Shown in pieces: positions 16,627-25,436 of a stretch of DNA of 64,000 nucleotides; position 1 is the stretch's first letter; every line of letters begins with the position of its first letter. The translations under genes and the position numbers were made by a program. The DNA is from Gemmatimonadota bacterium (GTDB taxonomy: Bacteria; Gemmatimonadota; Gemmatimonadetes; Gemmatimonadales; Gemmatimonadaceae). The stretch lies in NCBI GenBank assembly GCA_028287235.1, contig JAQBQB010000030.1, forward strand, positions 372,001 through 436,000, written 5' to 3'. The notes below the pieces were generated by a model that saw only the letters and a list, made by a program, of their open reading frames with translations, did not search any database and was not told where the DNA came from.

Positions 16627-17556
16627 TCACGGAGCGCGGTCCTCTGCCGCGCTCCGCGACGCGCTGATCTCGTCAATTCGTTTGGTGAGCCGGTCGATGA
16701 GCGGCCGGTCATCCGCGAGTGTGGCGAGGTCGCGCGCCCTGACATAGCACCGCACAGCCGTATCCGGATCGGGACGCTGCTCGTTCATCTGCCCCATGAT
16801 CTCGAGGCACTCCGCCTGCCGCTGCGGATTGCGAGCGCTGGTGAAGTGCCCCAGCGCCTCCGTCAGCAGCCCCTCGGCCGACTCTAGATTCCCGATCGCG
16901 ACGAACGCCGCCGCCTGGTTCTGAACGGTGGTGAGCAGCACGTCGAGCACGTTGAGCCGGCGTGCGAGAAGAATCCCTTCATGCCCGATTTCGATCGACC
17001 GGAGCGCGTTTCCCCGGTCCAAGGCCGACCGCGCAGCGTTGGTCAGCGCGACGGCCAAACCGAGGTCGTAGTTCGCTTCGCGGAACGCGGCGATCGAATC
17101 GTCGAAGTACCGGTCGGCGGTGTCGAACTCCCCCCGCTCGGCGGCACCGCGGCCGAGGTTCTGGAGGGTGATACCGAGCACCCGCGGCGACGTGGCGCGT
17201 TGCATGGCGGTGTGCGCGATCACCTCGGCCTCGTCGAAGTGCCCGCGCGCCTGAAGCACGCCGACTTCGATGTTCATCGCCTCGGCGGCGAGATCGTCGG
17301 CGCCGATCTCATCCGCAAGCCGAACGGCCGCGCGGGCTTCCTCTATCGACTTGTCGAAGTCGGCCCTCGACCGGTAGACCCGCGCGATGCGAAGGCGGGC
17401 CTCCGCCTTGTCGGCGGGCATGGCACTGGCGGCCAGCGCGTCGGCGTAGGCCTCGAGCGCACGCTCCAGCGTGCCTCCCTGCTCAAAGCGAAATCCTCGG
17501 TCGAGATGCGCGCGTGCCGCCGACAGGGCACGGGTTCGATCGGGAGTGGGCTCCAT
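16627..17556 (-). CDS. Tetratricopeptide-repeat protein
   Basis: A 309-residue soluble protein made of tandem helical pairs of TPR type (for example EQGGTLERALEAYADALAAS, LGRGAAERGEFDTADRYFDD, NLESAEGLLTEALGHFTSA), probably a scaffold for protein contacts. No DNA-binding or enzymatic domain is visible. The open frame extends to 17775 on the strand but enters the region of the divergent small gene at 17651, so ATG 17556 (MEPTPDR) is taken as start. Upstream 95 nt would hold both divergent promoters. Confidence 0.75.
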   Translation of the reverse strand: MEPTPDRTRALSAARAHLDRGFRFEQGGTLERALEAYADALAASAMPADKAEARLRIARVYRSRADFDKSIEEARAAVRLADEIGADDLAAEAMNIEVGVLQARGHFDEAEVIAHTAMQRATSPRVLGITLQNLGRGAAERGEFDTADRYFDDSIAAFREANYDLGLAVALTNAARSALDRGNALRSIEIGHEGILLARRLNVLDVLLTTVQNQAAAFVAIGNLESAEGLLTEALGHFTSARNPQRQAECLEIMGQMNEQRPDPDTAVRCYVRARDLATLADDRPLIDRLTKRIDEISASRSAAEDRAP

Positions 17557-17650
17557 GCAGATGAGTTCGAGGCGGGTCTGTCTTGAGGCGTTGCCGAACA
17601 ATAACTTATGGAGACCCGCTTCGCTTACCCCAGCCGGGAGTCGACGGCCA

Positions 17651-17827
17651 ATGGACGAAAAGCAGCTCGCCAAGCTCGTGAAGAAGACGGTCGCCAAGGC
17701 CAACAAGCCGAAGACGCCGACAGGCAAGACGTACGACCCCACGCTGGACGCCACGCGCCGTCCGCACTCGGACAAAGACGACGAGGCAGCCGAATTGTTC
17801 CAGCAGATGAAGAAGCGGGAATTCTAG
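17651..17827 (+). CDS. Small conserved protein of unknown function
   Basis: A 58-residue hydrophilic, Lys-rich protein (MDEKQLAKLVKKTVAKANK) ending in an amphipathic helix (EAAELFQQMKKREF). GGGAG lies about 10 nt before the ATG. It is divergent from the TPR gene and ends 9 nt before the gamma-glutamyltransferase stop. The compositional pattern (third-position GC) fits a coding sequence. No family is recognised. Confidence 0.6.
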   Translation: MDEKQLAKLVKKTVAKANKPKTPTGKTYDPTLDATRRPHSDKDDEAAELFQQMKKREF

Positions 17828-17836
17828 CGCTGCACC

Positions 17837-19549
17837 TCAGGGCGTGCTCGCCTTGGAATCGGCGCTCCGCTTGTCGTTCGCGCCGTGTGCTACACCGTTT
17901 TTCATGATGATCGTGTGGCCGTCGCCCTGACCGCCGCCGAATTTGATCCCGTGCCCCATGGCCTGGAGCCGCTTGGCCGTGGAGTCGGGCAGCGCGTCGC
18001 GCTCGAAGGTCACGGTGTCGGGCAGCCACTGATGATGAAAGCGCGGTGAGTCCACCGCGTCGCGCACGTCCATTCCGTACGTGGTTCCATTCAGCACGAT
18101 CTCCATCACGGTGTTGATGATCGTGCGGCCGCCCGGGGACCCCGTAACCATGAAGAGCTTTCCGTTCTTCGTGACGATTGTGGGACTCATGGAGCTGAGC
18201 ATACGCTTCCCCGGCGCGATGAGATTGGCCGCCGTCCCGATGTCGCCCTGCAGGTTCGTCTCGCCGGGCTTCTTGTTGAAGTCGCCCATCTCGTTGTTGA
18301 GAATGAAGCCCGCGCCGCGCACAACGACGTGCGAGCCGAATCCTCCCTCGAGCGTGTACGTGTTCGACACGGCGTTGCCGTACTTGTCGACGATCGAGAA
18401 TTGCGTCGTCTCCTCGTGCTCGTCGGACGCGATCTGGCCGAGAATGTCCTTTCCGAGCTCGACGCTGCTCGACGCGCGGTTGGGATCGATCGTCTTGGCG
18501 AGCGTTTTGGCGTACACCTTCGACGTGAGCCGGTCGAGCGGCATCTTCACGAAGTCGGGGTCGCCGAGGTAGCGCGCGCGATCGAGGTAGCCGCGGCGCA
18601 TCGCTTCGATCTCGTAGTGCAATGCCTCGGGCGAAAGCGCGCCGAGCTTGGGCAGGTCGAAGTTCTCGAGAATGTTGAGCATCTCGATCATCGCCACGCC
18701 GCCGCTGCTCGGCGGCGGCATGGTGATCAGATCGTAGCCGCGATACTTGCCGCGGATGGGCGCGCGCACTTTCGCCTGATAGGCCGCGAGATCCCGCTTG
18801 TCGATCAAGCCGCCGTTCTCGGCCATCGTTGCCGCGATGCTGTCGGCGATCCAGCCGGTGTAGAAGGCATTTGGCCCCTGGGTCGCGATGGCGCGCAGCG
18901 TGCGGCCGAGGTCCCGGAGCACGAGTGTGTCGCCCGCCTTCCACTGTCCGCCGCCAGGCTTGCCATAGGCGGCGACGGATGCCGGATAGCGCGCCATCGC
19001 GCCGCCTACTTCGCGGTTGAGCGACCGGGCAAGCGATTCCGAGAGCACGAAACCCTTCTCGGCCAACTCCACCGCGGGCATCACGTCGCTCTTCCACGAC
19101 AACTTGCCAAATCGTTTGTGCGCCGCCGCGAGGCCGCGAACGGTGCCTGGCACGCCGGGAGCGAGATAGCCGGTGTTCGTGAGGGCGCGAACGATTTTGC
19201 CGGTCGAGTCGAGATACATCGTCTGCGTCGACTTGAGCGGAGCCTTCTCACGATAGTCGATGGTCGTCGGCGCGCCCTTGGCCGGCCGATAGACCATGAA
19301 CCCGCCGCCGCCGATGTTTCCGGCGCTCGGGTGTGTCACCGCGAGCGCGAACGCCGTGGCCACCGCCGCGTCGACGGCGTTGCCGCCCTTCCGAAGGATC
19401 GACGCGCCCGCGTCGGACGCCGGCGCCGAGGTCGTGATGACCATGCCCTTCTTCGAGCTGACGATGCCCGAGTCTGTCTGAGCGTGCAGGCACGGGGCAG
19501 CGAGCGAAAGCGACGCGGCGATCGCGACCAGCGGGCGGATTCGATTCAT
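17837..19549 (-). CDS. ggt: Gamma-glutamyltransferase
   Basis: A 570-residue Ntn-hydrolase with signal peptide (ends near LHAQTDSG). The precursor self-cleaves before Thr381 to give large and small subunits; the site reads ETTQFSIVD and is followed by GNAVSNTYTLEGGFGS and later SSMSPTIV, the family landmarks. It hydrolyses or transfers the gamma-glutamyl group of glutathione and similar peptides in the periplasm. The usual TTH at the nucleophile is TTQ here (Gln383), a conservative-looking change whose effect is unknown. It stands alone, convergent with the small gene at 17651. Confidence 0.93.
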   Translation of the reverse strand: MNRIRPLVAIAASLSLAAPCLHAQTDSGIVSSKKGMVITTSAPASDAGASILRKGGNAVDAAVATAFALAVTHPSAGNIGGGGFMVYRPAKGAPTTIDYREKAPLKSTQTMYLDSTGKIVRALTNTGYLAPGVPGTVRGLAAAHKRFGKLSWKSDVMPAVELAEKGFVLSESLARSLNREVGGAMARYPASVAAYGKPGGGQWKAGDTLVLRDLGRTLRAIATQGPNAFYTGWIADSIAATMAENGGLIDKRDLAAYQAKVRAPIRGKYRGYDLITMPPPSSGGVAMIEMLNILENFDLPKLGALSPEALHYEIEAMRRGYLDRARYLGDPDFVKMPLDRLTSKVYAKTLAKTIDPNRASSSVELGKDILGQIASDEHEETTQFSIVDKYGNAVSNTYTLEGGFGSHVVVRGAGFILNNEMGDFNKKPGETNLQGDIGTAANLIAPGKRMLSSMSPTIVTKNGKLFMVTGSPGGRTIINTVMEIVLNGTTYGMDVRDAVDSPRFHHQWLPDTVTFERDALPDSTAKRLQAMGHGIKFGGGQGDGHTIIMKNGVAHGANDKRSADSKASTP

Positions 19550-19749
19550 GACGACCTCGGAACGACCTCGGTGAGGGCTGCGACGGATTGCCCGTCATGG
19601 GAAAAGCTACCGCGTTCACTGCCGCGCGCCAGCAATCGGTCGACAGAATCCGTACAACAGGAGAGCGCGAGCCGGACTGTCGCGGCTCGCGTTCGCAGGT
19701 CATGTTTTCGTCACGTTTCGTCCCACCAACCGGGTCAGGAGAGTCCTTC

Positions 19750-20928
19750 GTGCCGATCAGCCGCCGCACCTTCATCAAGGCCTCAGCCGCCGCCGGCGGT
19801 GCCATTGGACTCGGCGTGTTGCCGAACGTCGGACTCGCGAACGCCGCCGCTTCCATTGAGCGGGCGCGGAAGCCGCTCAGCATTCTCATTCTTGGCGGTA
19901 CGGGCTTCACGGGCCCGGAGCAGGTGGAGTACGCAATCGCCCGCGGCCATTCGGTAACGCTGATCAACCGCAACCGCACGCGCCCGGATTTCTTCAAGGG
20001 CCGGGTCGAACAGTTGATCGGCGACTTCAACGGCGACATGAGCGCGCTCAAGGGCCGCAAGTTCGACGTCGTGCTCGACAACCCGACGACGCTGCCCGCG
20101 TGGGTGAAGAACGCGGGGCAGTATCTCAAGGGCAACGTCGGCCACTACGTGTTCATCTCGACGATCTCCGTCTATCCCGACAACTCCCACCCGGGAGCCG
20201 ATGAGACGGACGGTCTCACGCCGATGCCTGAAGGCATCGACCCGTACAACGTTCCTCCGGCCGACGCGCGCAAATACTATGGCGCGCTCAAGACGTTCTC
20301 GGAGGGTGAAGTCGCGAGGACCTATCCGAGCTTCACGATCATTCGTCCCGGATTGATCGTGGGTCCGCTCGACGTCACCGACCGCTTCACGTACTGGCCG
20401 TATCGCATCGACAAGGGCGGCGAGGTGCTCGCGCCGGGAACGCCGTCGGATCCGGTGCAGTTCATCGACTCGCGCGACCTGGCGGAGTGGACGGTACGCA
20501 TGGCGGAGAACAAGAAGACCGGCACGTACAACGCGACCGGTCCCGCCAAGAAGATGGGCATGGGAGAGATGCTCGACGGGATCAAGAAGGCGATCGGCTC
20601 GAACGCCACGTTCACCTGGGTGCCGGCGGACTTTCTCGCCGAACAGAAGATTTCGGGGTGGCGACACATGACCGTGTGGCTGGCGCCCATCGGCCGCACC
20701 GCGGGATTCTCGCAGCGGAGCATCGCGAAGGCGCTGGCGGCTGGTCTCACGTTCCGTCCGCTCGCCGTGACGGCGCGCGACACGCTCGCCTGGAACAAGA
20801 CGCGCTCACCTGAAGCGCTCACGGCGCTCGCCAACGGCGCGGTCGGTGGGATCTCGCTGGAGCGTGAGGCCGAAGTGCTCGCGGCGTGGAAGGCGAAACA
20901 AGCGAATCCGGGTGAGCGTCACTCGTGA
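19750..20928 (+). CDS. Tat-exported NAD-dependent epimerase/dehydratase
   Basis: A 392-residue protein. The N-terminus has a twin-arginine signal (ISRRTFIKASAAAGG) ending near ANAAA. The Rossmann motif GGTGFTGPEQ follows directly, and the YYGALK segment carries the YxxxK-type catalytic pair of short-chain sugar epimerases. It probably acts on a nucleotide sugar or related substrate after folding with NAD in the cytoplasm, hence Tat export. GTG 19750 is preferred because AGGAG lies 8 nt before it; the longer frame back to 19588 lacks a signal peptide. Confidence 0.8.
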   Translation: MPISRRTFIKASAAAGGAIGLGVLPNVGLANAAASIERARKPLSILILGGTGFTGPEQVEYAIARGHSVTLINRNRTRPDFFKGRVEQLIGDFNGDMSALKGRKFDVVLDNPTTLPAWVKNAGQYLKGNVGHYVFISTISVYPDNSHPGADETDGLTPMPEGIDPYNVPPADARKYYGALKTFSEGEVARTYPSFTIIRPGLIVGPLDVTDRFTYWPYRIDKGGEVLAPGTPSDPVQFIDSRDLAEWTVRMAENKKTGTYNATGPAKKMGMGEMLDGIKKAIGSNATFTWVPADFLAEQKISGWRHMTVWLAPIGRTAGFSQRSIAKALAAGLTFRPLAVTARDTLAWNKTRSPEALTALANGAVGGISLEREAEVLAAWKAKQANPGERHS

Positions 20929-21006
20929 CGTTTGCCGCCGGAGTGACGTTTCGTCCGCTCGCTGAAGGCAAGCGGTTCGGGATCGCCGCCAAGATGCCGC
21001 GGGACA
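20929..21006 (+). other. In-frame echo of the epimerase C-terminal segment
   Basis: Right after the epimerase stop, the same frame reads TFAAGVTFRPLAEG and later PRDT before a stop, close to the gene's own LAAGLTFRPLAVTARDT about 55 residues earlier. It looks like a relic of a duplicated or recombined C-terminus. No start or ribosome site is visible, so it is not called a gene. Confidence 0.45.
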
Positions 21007-21007
21007 C

Positions 21008-22345
21008 GTGACGGCTCCGGAAGGCTCCGAGGAATCCGATAGCCCGCTTCACGCACTGCTGCGCCGCGTCGTCGACGTTCGCGCGGGCGAAGTGCGCGCG
21101 ATGCTCACGTCGTTCGCCTTCTTTTTCTTTCTGCTGAGCAGCTACTTCGTCCTGCGTCCGATTCGCGACGCCGTGGCCGCCGCCTCCGGCGTGACGAAGC
21201 TGCCCTGGCTGTTCGCGGGCACGCTTGCCGTGACGCTGATCTGCAATCCGTTGTTCTCGGGCCTCATCGCGCGCTTTCCCGTGCGGAAGGTGATCCCGAT
21301 CTCGTACCACTTCTTCGTCGTCACCTTTCTCACATTCTATGCGGTGCTCCGCTTCCTGGCGGCGGGTGAGGGATCGCGCGTCGACGTGTTGATGGGGCGC
21401 GCGTTTTTCATCTGGACGACGGTGTTCGCGCTGTTCAACACGTCGATCTTCTGGTCGCTGATGGCCGACGTGTTCCGCAGCGAGCAGGCGAAGCGGATGT
21501 TCGGTTTCATCGGCGTTGGGGGAACGCTGGGGTCGATCCTTGGATCGGCGGCCACGGCGGCGCTAGCCCCGAAGCTCGGTGCGGTGAACATGCTGTTGGT
21601 GTCGGCGGTGCTCGTCGAGCTCGCGATCTTCACGATCGTGCGCTTCCCGCTGCAGCCGCATGGTACGGGGGACGTCGGCAGGAAGCATCGCGACGGCACC
21701 GATCGCGACGTGATCGGCGGCAGCGTGTGGGCGGGATTCACGAGCGTCGTCAAGTCGCCGTATCTGCTCGGCATTTGCGCGTTCATGATTCTCTATACGG
21801 TTGGATCGACGGTGTTGTACTTCGCGCAGTCGGACATCGTGGGCCGATTCTATGCGGATCGAACCGCGCGCACGGCGGTGCTCGCGCAGCTCGAGCTGGC
21901 CACGCAGATCCTCACGGTGGTCACGCAGATCTTCTTCACCGGCCGGATCATCCGCTGGCTGGGACTCGCCGCGGCGCTCGCGCTGTTGCCGGTGCTGAGC
22001 ATCGTCGGGTTTGGCGCGTTGGGCGCCATGCCCGTGTTCGCGACGCTCGCCGTGTTTCAGGTGCTGCGGCGCGCCAGCAACTTCGCGATCACGAATCCGT
22101 CGATGGAAGTGCTGTTCACGGTCGTGCCGCGCGAGGACAAGTACAAGGCGAAGAACGTCATCGAAACGTTCGTCTATCGCGGCGGCGATCAGATTGGCGC
22201 CTGGTTTTATGCCGGCCTCACGGTGCTTGGCCTGAGTCTCGCGGGGATTTCGTTCGTCGCGGTTCCGCTGTCTGCCGTGTGGCTGTTTATCGGCCTCTGG
22301 CTCGGGCACAAGCAATCCGTGCTGGCGGGCGACCGTCGGTCATAG
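21008..22345 (+). CDS. ATP/ADP-translocase-like (TlcA-type) membrane carrier
   Basis: A 445-residue inner-membrane protein with about 12 hydrophobic helices. It opens with a soluble 25 residues, then FAFFFFLLSSYFVLRPIRDA, a motif of the NTP/NDP exchange and TlcA-like carriers; later FNTSIFWSLMADVF and GFIGVGGTLGSILGS fit the same family. Free-living bacteria of several phyla carry such genes, where the substrate is not ATP in all cases; the function here is open. Start GTG 21008 follows an in-frame stop upstream. Confidence 0.75.
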   Translation: MTAPEGSEESDSPLHALLRRVVDVRAGEVRAMLTSFAFFFFLLSSYFVLRPIRDAVAAASGVTKLPWLFAGTLAVTLICNPLFSGLIARFPVRKVIPISYHFFVVTFLTFYAVLRFLAAGEGSRVDVLMGRAFFIWTTVFALFNTSIFWSLMADVFRSEQAKRMFGFIGVGGTLGSILGSAATAALAPKLGAVNMLLVSAVLVELAIFTIVRFPLQPHGTGDVGRKHRDGTDRDVIGGSVWAGFTSVVKSPYLLGICAFMILYTVGSTVLYFAQSDIVGRFYADRTARTAVLAQLELATQILTVVTQIFFTGRIIRWLGLAAALALLPVLSIVGFGALGAMPVFATLAVFQVLRRASNFAITNPSMEVLFTVVPREDKYKAKNVIETFVYRGGDQIGAWFYAGLTVLGLSLAGISFVAVPLSAVWLFIGLWLGHKQSVLAGDRRS

Positions 22346-22406
22346 CCGGTCATGGCCGGCGTAGCCGGGCGCGGCGCAAGGTATTTGTATACGAACCGGA
22401 GCCCTG

Positions 22407-22436
22407 TTGACATCCTCCGGTCCAGGAGGGTTATCT
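22407..22436 (+). promoter_or_regulatory. Candidate promoter for the DinB gene
   Basis: TTGACA at 22407-22412, an 18-nt spacer, then TTATCT at 22431-22436 resemble -35 and -10 boxes. They lie 52 nt before the DinB start codon. This is a pattern match only. Confidence 0.4.
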
Positions 22437-22488
22437 CAATTGGACCCGAGGCCGGGCCGACCCTCGTGTCACCCTTATCTCTCGACCC

Positions 22489-23019
22489 ATGAGCGCCGCC
22501 ACGATCGAACGGCCGCACGCCGACGAGCATGCGCCGTATTACGGCAAGTACATCGCACGCGTTCCCGACGGAGACCTGGTCTCGCTTCTCCGCGAGCAGT
22601 TGATGGATACCGTCGCCCTGCTTCGCGGGGTGTCGCCCGACCGAGCCGACTTCGCATACGGCCCCGGAAAGTGGACGATCAAAGAAGTGGTGGGACATCT
22701 GGTGGACACGGAGCGCGTGATGGCCTATCGCGCCCTGCGCTTTGCGCGCAACGACCGGACGGAACTTCCCGGCTTCGACGAGAATACGTGGGCAGTGAAC
22801 TCCGACGCCGCCAGCCGGACGCTGGGCGATCTGCTCGAGGAGTTTCAGGTCGTGCGGTCGTCGACGATTCATCTCGCCAAGCATCTGAGCGCCGACGCAC
22901 TCGCCCGCCGCGGGAGCGCGAACGGACAGGAGGTCAGCGTGCGTGCGCTGTTCTACATCATCGCGGGGCACGAGCGGCATCATGCCGATCTGCTTCGCGA
23001 GCGCTACTTGCCGCAGTAG
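22489..23019 (+). CDS. DinB-family protein
   Basis: A 176-residue four-helix-bundle protein of the DinB/YfiT class. The metal-binding His positions are visible: H in EVVGHLVDTE and the pair in GHERHHADLL near the C-terminus. Members include thiol transferases and damage-inducible proteins; the partner thiol and substrate are unknown. The N-terminal 15 residues precede the bundle. The ORF is followed by a 10-nt tandem repeat that includes its stop codon. It is one of about seven DinB-type genes in this window. Confidence 0.8.
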   Translation: MSAATIERPHADEHAPYYGKYIARVPDGDLVSLLREQLMDTVALLRGVSPDRADFAYGPGKWTIKEVVGHLVDTERVMAYRALRFARNDRTELPGFDENTWAVNSDAASRTLGDLLEEFQVVRSSTIHLAKHLSADALARRGSANGQEVSVRALFYIIAGHERHHADLLRERYLPQ

Positions 23020-23040
23020 GTCGCAGTAGGTCGCAGTAGG
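23011..23040. repeat. Three-copy 10-nt tandem repeat
   Basis: ccgcagtagg then tcgcagtagg twice, in tandem. The first copy contains the TAG stop of the DinB gene, so extra copies simply add further stops. A recent slippage event is likely. Confidence 0.8.
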
Positions 23041-23090
23041 CCGTTCGGCCAGTTCGAAGGGTCGCGCATCGACGCTTCAAAGGGGGGCCC

Positions 23091-23804
23091 ATGATGCGCT
23101 CGTGGAGTGACTCGTACGCAAAGGCGGCGCCCGCCGTCTCGAGCGCGACGATCAGCCTGGGGCTGCACGCGCTCATCGTCGCGGCGTGGGTATACGTCAC
23201 GTTGCCGGCCACCGGCGTGCCGTCGGACAGTCTGGCGAACCGGCTGTATCCCGCCTACATACCGCCGCCCGACCACGTGCCTGGGCAGAGCGGGTCGCGC
23301 GAGTCGGTGCACTACGTCACCGTGGCGCGCGACGAGGGCACCGGCAACGGCGACGGTCCGCGCATGATGGGCGAGGCGCGTCCCGTGACCGCGGACGAGA
23401 GCGTGGGCCGCGCACCAGTCGACTCGTCGCCGGCCGCGGCCACGGTGGCCGTGCCCGGACCGCCCGACTCCGTGTTCACGGTGCTCGACGTGGATTCGGC
23501 GGTGGTGCGTTCGGGCAACAGCGCGGCACCAGCCTACCCGCTCAAGCTGCTCACCGCGCACGTGATGGGCTACGTCACGGCGCGGTACGTCGTGGACACC
23601 ACCGGCTTCGCCGACTCCAGCTCGTTCGAGGTGTTGAAGGCGACGCATGCGGAATTCGAGGTCGCGGTGCGCACCGCGCTGCCGTACATGCGCTTCAAGC
23701 CGGCGAAGATCGGCGCGATGAAAGTGCGGCAGCTCGTCGAGCAGATGTTCAGCTTCAAAATCAACGACACGTCGGCGGTGCAAACGCGGAAGCCGACGCC
23801 GTAG
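23091..23804 (+). CDS. TonB-family energy transducer
   Basis: A 237-residue inner-membrane-anchored protein: one N-terminal helix (ISLGLHALIVAAWVYVTL), a Pro/Gly-rich periplasmic linker, and a C-terminal TonB domain from about residue 140 (PAYPLKLLTAHVMGYVTARY ... MRFKPAKI). It should couple proton-motive force to TonB-dependent receptors such as the one at 4928. ExbB/ExbD are not nearby. The ATG follows GGGGGG; a second ATG lies 3 nt on. Confidence 0.85.
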   Translation: MMRSWSDSYAKAAPAVSSATISLGLHALIVAAWVYVTLPATGVPSDSLANRLYPAYIPPPDHVPGQSGSRESVHYVTVARDEGTGNGDGPRMMGEARPVTADESVGRAPVDSSPAAATVAVPGPPDSVFTVLDVDSAVVRSGNSAAPAYPLKLLTAHVMGYVTARYVVDTTGFADSSSFEVLKATHAEFEVAVRTALPYMRFKPAKIGAMKVRQLVEQMFSFKINDTSAVQTRKPTP

Positions 23805-23843
23805 GCGGTGGCCGGCCGTAACGAAGCGGCGTAATTTCCGCGG

Positions 23844-24227
23844 ATGCGCCACACTGTTCGGCTACACGGCGTGATCGTTGGCCATTCCGAGCTCGAGCAC
23901 ACCGACATGGGACTCGGACGCGCGTGGGGCGCGTTTCGCCCCGGGCTCGGGTACGAGTTGGTGCAGCCGGTGTTCCGGTTGTTCGCGGACGCGGTGCCGC
24001 GCAGCGGCTCGCCCACCGACGACGCGATGCTCGCGCGCTACCACAAATCTCGCGACGCGCTCGCGCTCGCGTTGTTCGACGCGGAGGGACACCCGATCCA
24101 CATGTCGGCCGTGCACATCGCCGACTATACCGTGGAAGAGGGGCCCGCCGCGTTGGAGCTCGACGTGTTGATCAAGGACGACGCGTACTGGGCGCGGCGG
24201 ACTGCATCGCCGTCTCCAGCCGAGTGA
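23844..24227 (+). CDS. Conserved protein of unknown function
   Basis: A 127-residue soluble protein of mixed alpha/beta type (MRHTVRLHGVIVGHSELEH ... YELVQPVFRLFADAV). No catalytic motif is recognised. It ends inside the 3' end of the NUDIX gene, overlapping it by 56 nt on the opposite strand. Start ATG 23844 has a modest upstream site. I cannot name a function. Confidence 0.5.
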   Translation: MRHTVRLHGVIVGHSELEHTDMGLGRAWGAFRPGLGYELVQPVFRLFADAVPRSGSPTDDAMLARYHKSRDALALALFDAEGHPIHMSAVHIADYTVEEGPAALELDVLIKDDAYWARRTASPSPAE

Positions 24228-24663
24228 TGAATTCCGCCTGAGCGGGGTTCAGCTTCTTGCGCGCGGTGGCGGCGTCGAACCAGCCGCAGCGATCGATTTC
24301 CGGAAAGGTCAGCATTTTGCCCGATCCGCGCGGCCATTCCATGCGGACGGTGTTGCTCGTGGCCGCTTCCGGATCGGCGTCGCCCTCCCAGGCCCACGCG
24401 TGCACCGTCTTTCCCGCCTTCTGCGTCACGGCGCCCAACGGAATGAAAGGGCCCGCGGGCGTCATTCCAGTTTCCTCATGGAACTCGCGGCGCGCGGCGT
24501 CGAGCAGATCTTCGCCGTCGTCGACCAGGCCTTTCGGGATGGTCCACGCGCTGGCGTCGCGCGCGGCCCAGAATGGACCGCCGGGATGTGCGAGCAAGAC
24601 CTCGAGCCCGTGCGCCGACCGACGGAAGAGCAGCAGGCCGGCGCTGACCGTCGCCGCCTTCAC
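24172..24663 (-). CDS. NUDIX hydrolase
   Basis: A 163-residue pyrophosphohydrolase. The Nudix box is intact: G-x5-E-x7-R-E-x-x-E-E-x-G, reading GLVDDGEDLLDAARREFHEE. The metal-binding Glu residues are present. Likely substrates are nucleoside diphosphates linked to another group. It is last in the leftward five-gene operon headed by the S9 peptidase; its ATG overlaps the preceding small gene's stop by 4 nt. Confidence 0.9.
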   Translation of the reverse strand: MKAATVSAGLLLFRRSAHGLEVLLAHPGGPFWAARDASAWTIPKGLVDDGEDLLDAARREFHEETGMTPAGPFIPLGAVTQKAGKTVHAWAWEGDADPEAATSNTVRMEWPRGSGKMLTFPEIDRCGWFDAATARKKLNPAQAEFITRLETAMQSAAPSTRRP

Positions 24664-24887
24664 CCGCGGCGGAGGCCGAGTCCTTCGGCGAGCGCATCAG
24701 CGATCTCGTCGACGGCGTCGAGTGTGTTGTTGACGAGCGCGCGGAAGGTACGCGGTCGGCCGACCGCGGATCGAACCTGTTGCGGAGGAGTCGGCTCGGG
24801 CGAAGCGGTGGCGACCGCGGTGGCCGGCGGCTTTGGGGGCGGAGTGAGCGCGCCCGAGGGCTCGGTAGGAGGCGTGGCGTCTTCCAT
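24660..24887 (-). CDS. Small Pro/Ala-rich protein
   Basis: A 75-residue protein: a Pro/Ala/Thr-rich disordered N-terminal half, then a helical C-terminus (FRALVNNTLDAVDEIADALA). It starts 3 nt after the upstream gene's stop and overlaps the NUDIX start by 4 nt, which supports it as a real operon gene. No family is recognised. Confidence 0.55.
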   Translation of the reverse strand: MEDATPPTEPSGALTPPPKPPATAVATASPEPTPPQQVRSAVGRPRTFRALVNNTLDAVDEIADALAEGLGLRRG

Positions 24888-24890
24888 GGG

Positions 24891-25436
24891 TTACCCTACG
24901 GGCTGATTCCGCGGTTTGTGTCCGACGGCCGACTCGGCATCGCGATTGAATTCCAACTCGAGCGCCTCACCGGGCGGAATCGCGTCCCATCGTGCAAACA
25001 GCTCGCCGCGTAGCTGCTGGATCCGGCTCACCTGATCGTCGGTGAGCGCGATCGACGGCGGCGGGAGCTTGTCGTCCGCGTACCGTTGTGCGGTTCGAGC
25101 ATTGAGCTCGTCGGCGGTCGCAAGCGTGCCCATCCTGCGTTCCAGGTCGAAATAGCCGATGATCAATTCCGCGAAGCGCGCTTGCTCGGGAATCGGCCCT
25201 TTCGTGCCGCCGGCGCCGAAATCGGTGAAGCCCCAACCCTCGGCGACCAATCCGTAAAACGCGTCGCGCAAACCGAGTACCGTCTCGACGGCGTAGTGCG
25301 TGAGGTCGTGCAGCGGGAAGAAGCGTCCGAGCTGTCCGTTCTGCTGCTGCCAGGTCGCGGTGCCGTCGGCGCGAGTGCAGGCGAGGGCGGCCGAGCCGTC
25401 CGGTTTCTTCTTGATCCGAATGACGAGATCAGGCAT
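24891..25436 (-). CDS. Conserved protein of unknown function
   Basis: A 181-residue soluble protein, starting MPDLVIRIKKKPDGSAALAC, with a mixed beta N-terminus and a helical rest (FARWDAIPPGEALELEFN). The open frame continues upstream inside the membrane-protein gene; ATG 25436 overlaps that gene's stop by 8 nt and is taken as start. It belongs to the operon with the S9 peptidase and NUDIX genes. No function can be assigned. Confidence 0.6.
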   Translation of the reverse strand: MPDLVIRIKKKPDGSAALACTRADGTATWQQQNGQLGRFFPLHDLTHYAVETVLGLRDAFYGLVAEGWGFTDFGAGGTKGPIPEQARFAELIIGYFDLERRMGTLATADELNARTAQRYADDKLPPPSIALTDDQVSRIQQLRGELFARWDAIPPGEALELEFNRDAESAVGHKPRNQPVG

